From Sporobacter sp963663605 (GTDB lineage: Bacteria > Bacillota > Clostridia > Oscillospirales > Oscillospiraceae): a DNA stretch of 64,000 nucleotides. The DNA lies in assembly GCA_963663605.2 (NCBI GenBank), contig CAXXVF010000002.1, positions 124,001 through 188,000 of the forward strand, written 5' to 3'. Shown piece by piece: positions 60,361-64,000 of this stretch (the first letter of the stretch is position 1; the number at the start of each line of letters is the position of its first letter). Under the pieces are notes generated by a model. It ran no database searches and had not been told where the DNA came from. It saw nothing but the letters and a program-made list of their open reading frames with translations. Position numbers and translations under genes: made by a program.

Positions 60361-60492
60361 TTAGCGATCTATTCCTTTAAATAAAGAAGATGGCAAGCAT
60401 CATATCATACGCGAGATTTAATTGCAAACAATGTCTGCTTTTGGTATTCTATATTAGATTGGAAATGATTTTACGCAAATAAAGGTGACATT

Positions 60493-61617
60493 ATGACAGT
60501 AGTATCCGTACAGGAGACAAAATCATACGCGGATGCGGACCTGCGCGCCGCGGTTGACCGGCATTTCAAAACGCTGGGGATCGAAGGCGACCTGCGCCCG
60601 GACATGAAAGTGCTCATCAAGCCGAACCTGCTCGGCGCGCACAGGCCGGAGCAGGGGGCGACGACGCACCCGGCGCTCGTCGCTGCAATTGTTAATTGGC
60701 TCAAGGACAATGGCGTCGAGGATATCGTCATTGCCGACAGTCCGGGCGGGACATACCGGCGTGGATACTTAAAAACCGTATACGACGCCTGCGGCTATCT
60801 GCCGCTGGAAAGCAAGGCCCGGCTCAACTACGATACGGGCTTTCAAGCCGTAGCCTGCCCCGAAGGGTTTGAAGCCCGGAGCTTCAACATCATCAACCCG
60901 ATAGTAAACGCCGACTACATCATCAACGTTGCCAAGCTGAAAACACACGCGCTGGCGACGATGACCGGCGGCATAAAAAATCTGTTCGGCGCCGTGCCGG
61001 GGCTGCAGAAACCTGAATGGCACTTCAAATATCCGGACATCGGCGACTTCTGCCGCGTGCTTTTGGAGCTGGCGCTCATCGTTGCGCCGCAGGTGACGGT
61101 AATCGACGCGGTGGAGGCGATGGAGGGCAACGGCCCCTTAAACGGCCGGATACGGAAGATGGATCTGACACTGGCGTCCCGCGACGTCTTTTCACAGGAC
61201 TATGTGGCGGCGCGGCTGATGGGACTTGATCCCGAGACGGTCCCGATGCTGCGTCAGGCGGGAAAGCTTGATCTCATAAAACCCGGCGAAATCCAAACAG
61301 CAGGATTTGACGCCAAACCGGCCGAGCCGCCTCTGAAGCTGCCGGATTCCATCAACAGCGGGAACAACCGAAGCTTTCTGCTTCGTTCCATCGCCGGGAT
61401 CGTCAAACGCGTTTACTGTGCCGTTCCGTATATAGATACTGAAAAATGCGTTGGCTGCGGCAAATGCGCCGAAAGCTGCCCGATGAAGATCATTGAAATC
61501 CGTGAAGGCAAAGCGGATATGCCCATAAAAAAATGCATCTCGTGCTTTTGCTGTCAGGAAATGTGTCCGATGGACGCCGTCCGCGTCCGTCACGTTTTCC
61601 GGCTGCCGAAAATATAA
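60493..61617 (+). CDS. DUF362 protein with C-terminal 2[4Fe-4S] ferredoxin domain
   Basis: A 374-aa protein: DUF362 domain (residues ~1-285; VLIKPNLLGAHRPEQGATTHP, VNVAKLKTH-like IINVAKLKTHALATMTGGIKN and the later VIDAVEAMEGNGP are the family marks), then a two-cluster ferredoxin: CVGCGKCAESCP and CISCFCCQEMCP (~318-365). Such proteins are common in anaerobes and are thought to be cytoplasmic redox proteins; exact function is unknown. ATG 60493 with an AAAGGTG site. Convergent with thyA and followed by a GC-rich terminator. Confidence 0.9.
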   Translation: MTVVSVQETKSYADADLRAAVDRHFKTLGIEGDLRPDMKVLIKPNLLGAHRPEQGATTHPALVAAIVNWLKDNGVEDIVIADSPGGTYRRGYLKTVYDACGYLPLESKARLNYDTGFQAVACPEGFEARSFNIINPIVNADYIINVAKLKTHALATMTGGIKNLFGAVPGLQKPEWHFKYPDIGDFCRVLLELALIVAPQVTVIDAVEAMEGNGPLNGRIRKMDLTLASRDVFSQDYVAARLMGLDPETVPMLRQAGKLDLIKPGEIQTAGFDAKPAEPPLKLPDSINSGNNRSFLLRSIAGIVKRVYCAVPYIDTEKCVGCGKCAESCPMKIIEIREGKADMPIKKCISCFCCQEMCPMDAVRVRHVFRLPKI

Positions 61618-61638
61618 CGCAGCCTGTCAAACAGTCTG

Positions 61639-61664
61639 AAACGGAGGCCGAAAGGCCTCCGTTT
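61639..61664 (+). terminator. Terminator of the DUF362 gene
   Basis: AAACGGAGGCC-GAAA-GGCCTCCGTTT with GNRA tetraloop and TTTTCTC following. Also usable by the convergent thyA gene. Confidence 0.88.
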
Positions 61665-61679
61665 TCTCTGTTTATACGG

Positions 61680-62423
61680 TCAGCTGTCTCTTTCTTTCAG
61701 CAGCTCAACCATTTCGGCGATCTCCGGCTTAGCCTCCTCCATGAGCTCGTCCCAGTTGCCGATATAGTCGTAACAGATATCACCGCCGGACGCGATACGC
61801 CGGATATACCCGTCGAACATGCTGTAATCGCGTTCGTAGACGTGAAAGCTGTTGGCGCGGTGCGTATACGTGCCGATGCCGACGCCGAGCGTGTCGGCGA
61901 TGCGTTTTTGGAGCATAATGAGTGCAAAGGCGTTCATAAACGTGGCCTTTGTCGCGTCGTTGGAGCGGAACAGGACTTTGCAGTGCAGCTTATCCTCGCG
62001 GATAAGAAAGTGGATGTTTTGCAGGCAGGCCGGGGAGCCCGTTTCCATATCCTCGTCGCTGCGGATGCTGATGACCGCACGGCGGGTATCCGGGTTTCTC
62101 TTGAGTTCTTCAATGACCCAGGGGATCTGGTTTTCCATACGCAGATGGTATGTGTATTCCCATTTACCGCGCGCGACCTCAAAATCCAGGATGCCGTCGA
62201 GCATTTCCTGCCGGTACTGCTCAAGCGAGCGGGGATCGCCGATGAACAGCTTGCTGATCATCGGTTCGGAAAGCGGCTCGCGTACGTGTATCGTCATGGA
62301 GGCTTCCTTCTGATTGGTGCCGTAGTCGGGGCAGGGGAGTTCGATATTGTTTTCGTGCAGCATTAAAAGCGCTTTGTGATAAGCGTCCGGCAGGGTCGAA
62401 CCGGTTGCGAATAATTCAAACAT
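61680..62423 (-). CDS. thyA: Thymidylate synthase, divergent short form
   Basis: A 247-aa ThyA-family protein that methylates dUMP to dTMP with methylene-tetrahydrofolate. The nucleophile Cys is in GSPACLQNIHF (residues ~139-149), dUMP-binding residues in FRSNDATKATFMNAFAL (~163-179) and SFHVYERDY (~202-210), with the preceding RRAVISI Arg pair. It is shorter than typical ThyA (264-316 aa) and closer to the archaeal-like branch in having PACLQ for PPCH. It overlaps folA (TGATG) and shares its operon, supporting a folate-dependent role. dCMP hydroxymethylase-type chemistry is the alternative. Confidence 0.82.
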   Translation of the reverse strand: MFELFATGSTLPDAYHKALLMLHENNIELPCPDYGTNQKEASMTIHVREPLSEPMISKLFIGDPRSLEQYRQEMLDGILDFEVARGKWEYTYHLRMENQIPWVIEELKRNPDTRRAVISIRSDEDMETGSPACLQNIHFLIREDKLHCKVLFRSNDATKATFMNAFALIMLQKRIADTLGVGIGTYTHRANSFHVYERDYSMFDGYIRRIASGGDICYDYIGNWDELMEEAKPEIAEMVELLKERDS

Positions 62424-62941
62424 CAGTTACCTCCGTTTTTATATATAAGTGGGTTGCTGTTCTTATATCTGAGAAAAGAATACCGGATGCCGTTGTATTC
62501 TTTGACCGTGCCGTCCTGTTCCGGAAACCAGTCGTCCGATTCGTCGAGATTCGGGAAAAAAACGTCCGACTCGGGCGCGGCGTCAAGCTTAGTGATATAC
62601 GCATACGTGCAGTAGGGGAGAAGCATTTTAAAAACGCTGTCCCCGCCGATGACGAAAACCTTGTTCGGCGGCAGATCCTCTATCAGTTTAAATAAATCGT
62701 CCAGAGAACGCGCTACGGTCGCACCGTCGATTTTCAAGTCCGCGTTTCTGGACAGGACGATATTGTTCCGGCCGGGCAGGGGCTGCCCTCCGGGGAAATC
62801 CAGAAGCGTCCGGCGGCCGACGATGACGGTTGAGCCGTCGGTAAGTTCGCGGAAGTGACGGCGGTCCTCCGGGATCACCAGGGTTTGCGTGCCGCCTTTG
62901 CCGATGCCCCAGTTGTTGTCTACAGCGACGATAAGATTCAT
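62423..62941 (-). CDS. folA: Dihydrofolate reductase
   Basis: A 172-aa DHFR. Family blocks: LIVAVDNNWGIGKGG (residues ~3-17), VIVGRRTLLDFPGGQPLPGRNN (~39-60), and VFVIGGDSVFKMLLPY (~96-111); the catalytic acidic residue is in the PEDRRHFRELT helix (Glu/Asp at ~25-27). It regenerates tetrahydrofolate for ThyA, whose start overlaps the folA stop. It follows the Smr gene by 15 nt with a GGAGGGG site. Confidence 0.94.
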   Translation of the reverse strand: MNLIVAVDNNWGIGKGGTQTLVIPEDRRHFRELTDGSTVIVGRRTLLDFPGGQPLPGRNNIVLSRNADLKIDGATVARSLDDLFKLIEDLPPNKVFVIGGDSVFKMLLPYCTYAYITKLDAAPESDVFFPNLDESDDWFPEQDGTVKEYNGIRYSFLRYKNSNPLIYKNGGN

Positions 62942-62956
62942 ATTGTGCCCCTCCGA

Positions 62957-63304
62957 TCATAAAATCACAATGGTCATGCCGTTATTATGACGCTCAAGGT
63001 CGGGATCGCCCCGAAGATCGGGGCAGGATGCAAACGCATTACGCGTGGGCTCGTCGAAGATGGAAAAGTTCTCGCCCGGTATGAAGTCCCGGATGACGCC
63101 GCGGCGCTTCTGGTCGTCAAAATATTTCCTCGCGCGCACTTTGATCTTCCCGCCCGCTCCGGTCGAGCCGTAGCCGTGTATGATTTTCAGCGCCTTATAT
63201 CCGAGCTTTCTGCTGTTGTGCAGATTATAAGTAATGCGCCGGATGGCGTCGTCTGCCGTCGGCATATCGAATTTGATATTGATTTCTTTTAATGTGACCG
63301 GCAT
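62957..63304 (-). CDS. Small Smr-domain protein
   Basis: A 115-aa single Smr domain (the C-terminal domain of MutS2), a nuclease or nucleic-acid-binding fold: INIKFDMPTADDAIRRI, then the LKIIHGYGSTGAGGKIK loop (residues ~40-56) with the His-Gly-x-Gly type catalytic loop. The N-terminal strand carries FDMPTAD in place of the common LDLHG. First gene of the smr-folA-thyA unit. ATG 63304. Confidence 0.88.
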   Translation of the reverse strand: MPVTLKEINIKFDMPTADDAIRRITYNLHNSRKLGYKALKIIHGYGSTGAGGKIKVRARKYFDDQKRRGVIRDFIPGENFSIFDEPTRNAFASCPDLRGDPDLERHNNGMTIVIL

Positions 63305-63369
63305 AATATAACACCGCCTAATTTGGTTGACATTTATATTATAATCGTGTATCTTATTTTATGCAATAC

Positions 63370-63458
63370 GGAGAGGTATCGAAGTGGTCATAACGGGGCT
63401 GACTCGAAATCAGTTTGCGAGCAATCGCACGCGGGTTCGAATCCCGCCCTCTCCGCCA
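63370..63458 (+). tRNA. tRNA-Ser (anticodon CGA)
   Basis: 89 nt. Acceptor GGAGAGG / CCTCTCC, anticodon loop CTCGAAA between GCTGA and TCAGT, long variable arm (TTGCGAGCAATCGCA), T-loop GGTTCGAATCC, encoded GCCA end. Confidence 0.95.
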
Positions 63459-63494
63459 AAAGAACATGCGCCCTAAGGGGCGCATGTTCTTTTA
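63459..63494 (+). terminator. Terminator of tRNA-Ser
   Basis: AAAGAACATGCGCCC / GGGCGCATGTTCTTTT stem directly after the CCA, ending in TTTT. Confidence 0.88.
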
Positions 63495-63654
63495 GTTGTA
63501 ACAGCCTGTCCCGATCTGCCGGGGTATTCATCGTGGGAGAACGCCTGCAGGCGGTTGATGGTTCATCTTGTCCTTGTTGATCTCGCCGGTATGAACTCCT
63601 TTATGATGTAAATGGACAAATTAACGGTTAACCTTGAGCCGTTTAGCCTTTTAT

Positions 63655-63693
63655 GAGGGGCGTGTAGCAATTTTGCTTTGCTAAACGCCCCTC
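63655..63693. terminator. Terminator-like hairpin in the tRNA-Ser / small ORF gap
   Basis: GAGGGGCGT ... ACGCCCCTC with inner TAGCAA / TTTGCTA. It lies downstream of the minus-strand frame ending at 63793. No gene was found in 63495-63792. Confidence 0.6.
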
Positions 63694-63792
63694 TTCACAA
63701 GATATAGCACATGCAGCCTGATACAATTTACTCGTTCTGCTGCTTAGTGACAGGATCTATTTGAAAAAATGTCTCTCTGTAATAAACCGGGA

Positions 63793-64000
63793 TCAATTTG
63801 CCGGACAGACCGGGACTAATCCGCCTACCGTATATGCAATCGGATAATTGAAGTCAATGTTTGCATAAAGTTCCTCGAATCCTTCGTAGGGGTCTAAGCC
63901 GTTTGCACTGCGTTCCGCGAGTATTTCTAGGTGGGCATCCAGTTCCTCTTGTGTATCAAAGTACAGAACCTGATTATTCCCCAATTCCACACTATTCTGT
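63793..64000 (-). CDS. Hypothetical protein, cut by the window edge
   Basis: An open frame of at least 69 codons that runs off the window; a GTG at 63990 is a possible start, but the frame is open beyond it, so this may be the C-terminus of a longer protein. The readable part is acidic and soluble (FDTQEELDAHLEILAERSA, EGFEELYANIDFNYP). No family recognised. Confidence 0.45.
   Translation of the reverse strand, partial: QNSVELGNNQVLYFDTQEELDAHLEILAERSANGLDPYEGFEELYANIDFNYPIAYTVGGLVPVCPAN

Noticed and set aside
1..64000. CRISPR array, prophage or replication origin
   Set aside because: No regular direct repeats with spacers, no phage structural genes and no DnaA-box cluster were seen.

Overview
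The window looks like chromosome of a strictly anaerobic, low-oxygen-adapted member of the Firmicutes (Clostridia, plausibly Oscillospirales/Eubacteriales). Support: a CIRCE-controlled groESL operon, an S-layer-anchored giant surface protein, DacF-type and ComEA-type proteins, strong AGGAGG ribosome binding sites, many Mo- or Fe-S-dependent oxidoreductases and no aerobic respiratory genes. The genus cannot be named from this sequence alone.

Region 1 (1-5561, all minus strand): a molybdenum hydroxylase pair (large subunit cut by the window edge, plus a 2Fe-2S subunit with an extra N-terminal zinc-finger-like segment), a flavodoxin, a TrmO-like methyltransferase and an Old-Yellow-Enzyme/4Fe-4S reductase. 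Region 2 (5646-10899): two tandem paralogous membrane proteins with a zinc ribbon, three membrane segments and a secreted HExxH metallopeptidase domain.

Region 3 (11174-23764): an aromatic-catabolism island. A TRAP transporter (dctP-dctM-dctQ) is divergent from an amidohydrolase. A LysR regulator is divergent from an SDR, a 3-hydroxyacyl-CoA-dehydrogenase-type enzyme, a beta-keto acid cleavage enzyme and a two-subunit molybdopterin enzyme resembling pyrogallol-phloroglucinol transhydroxylase. The gene content fits pyrogallol -> phloroglucinol -> dihydrophloroglucinol -> 3-hydroxy-5-oxohexanoate -> triacetate -> acetoacetyl units. Two near-identical ATTCC-N5-GGAAT palindromes sit about 60 bp upstream of predicted start sites of the amidohydrolase and SDR units, suggesting one LysR regulon.

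Region 4 (about 24040-36466): a compact plus-strand operon of unusual make-up: two FecCD permeases, a FepC-type ATPase, MoxR, DUF58 and DUF4129-like proteins, two secreted binding proteins, and a cytoplasmic fusion of a WtpA/ModA-like oxyanion-binding domain to a class I methyltransferase. A three-way-junction-like leader precedes it. I regard this as the best candidate for an undescribed system.

Region 5 (36547-46115): a complete IS3-family element inserted in the loop of a palindrome, then a ~2,570-residue S-layer protein. Region 6 (46541-51204): tRNA-Gln, metY, a two-component system and a ComEA-like gene in one minus-strand string. Region 7 (51205-64000): a DacF homologue that has lost all three catalytic motifs, a beta-propeller lipoprotein, a papain-like (NlpC/P60 type) protein, groEL/groES, lipid kinase, rRNA methyltransferase, DUF362 ferredoxin protein, thyA-folA-smr, and tRNA-Ser. 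Two inverted copies of a ~240-nt structured intergenic element (52623-52862 and 55794-56037) keep their helices through compensatory changes and look like a non-coding RNA family.
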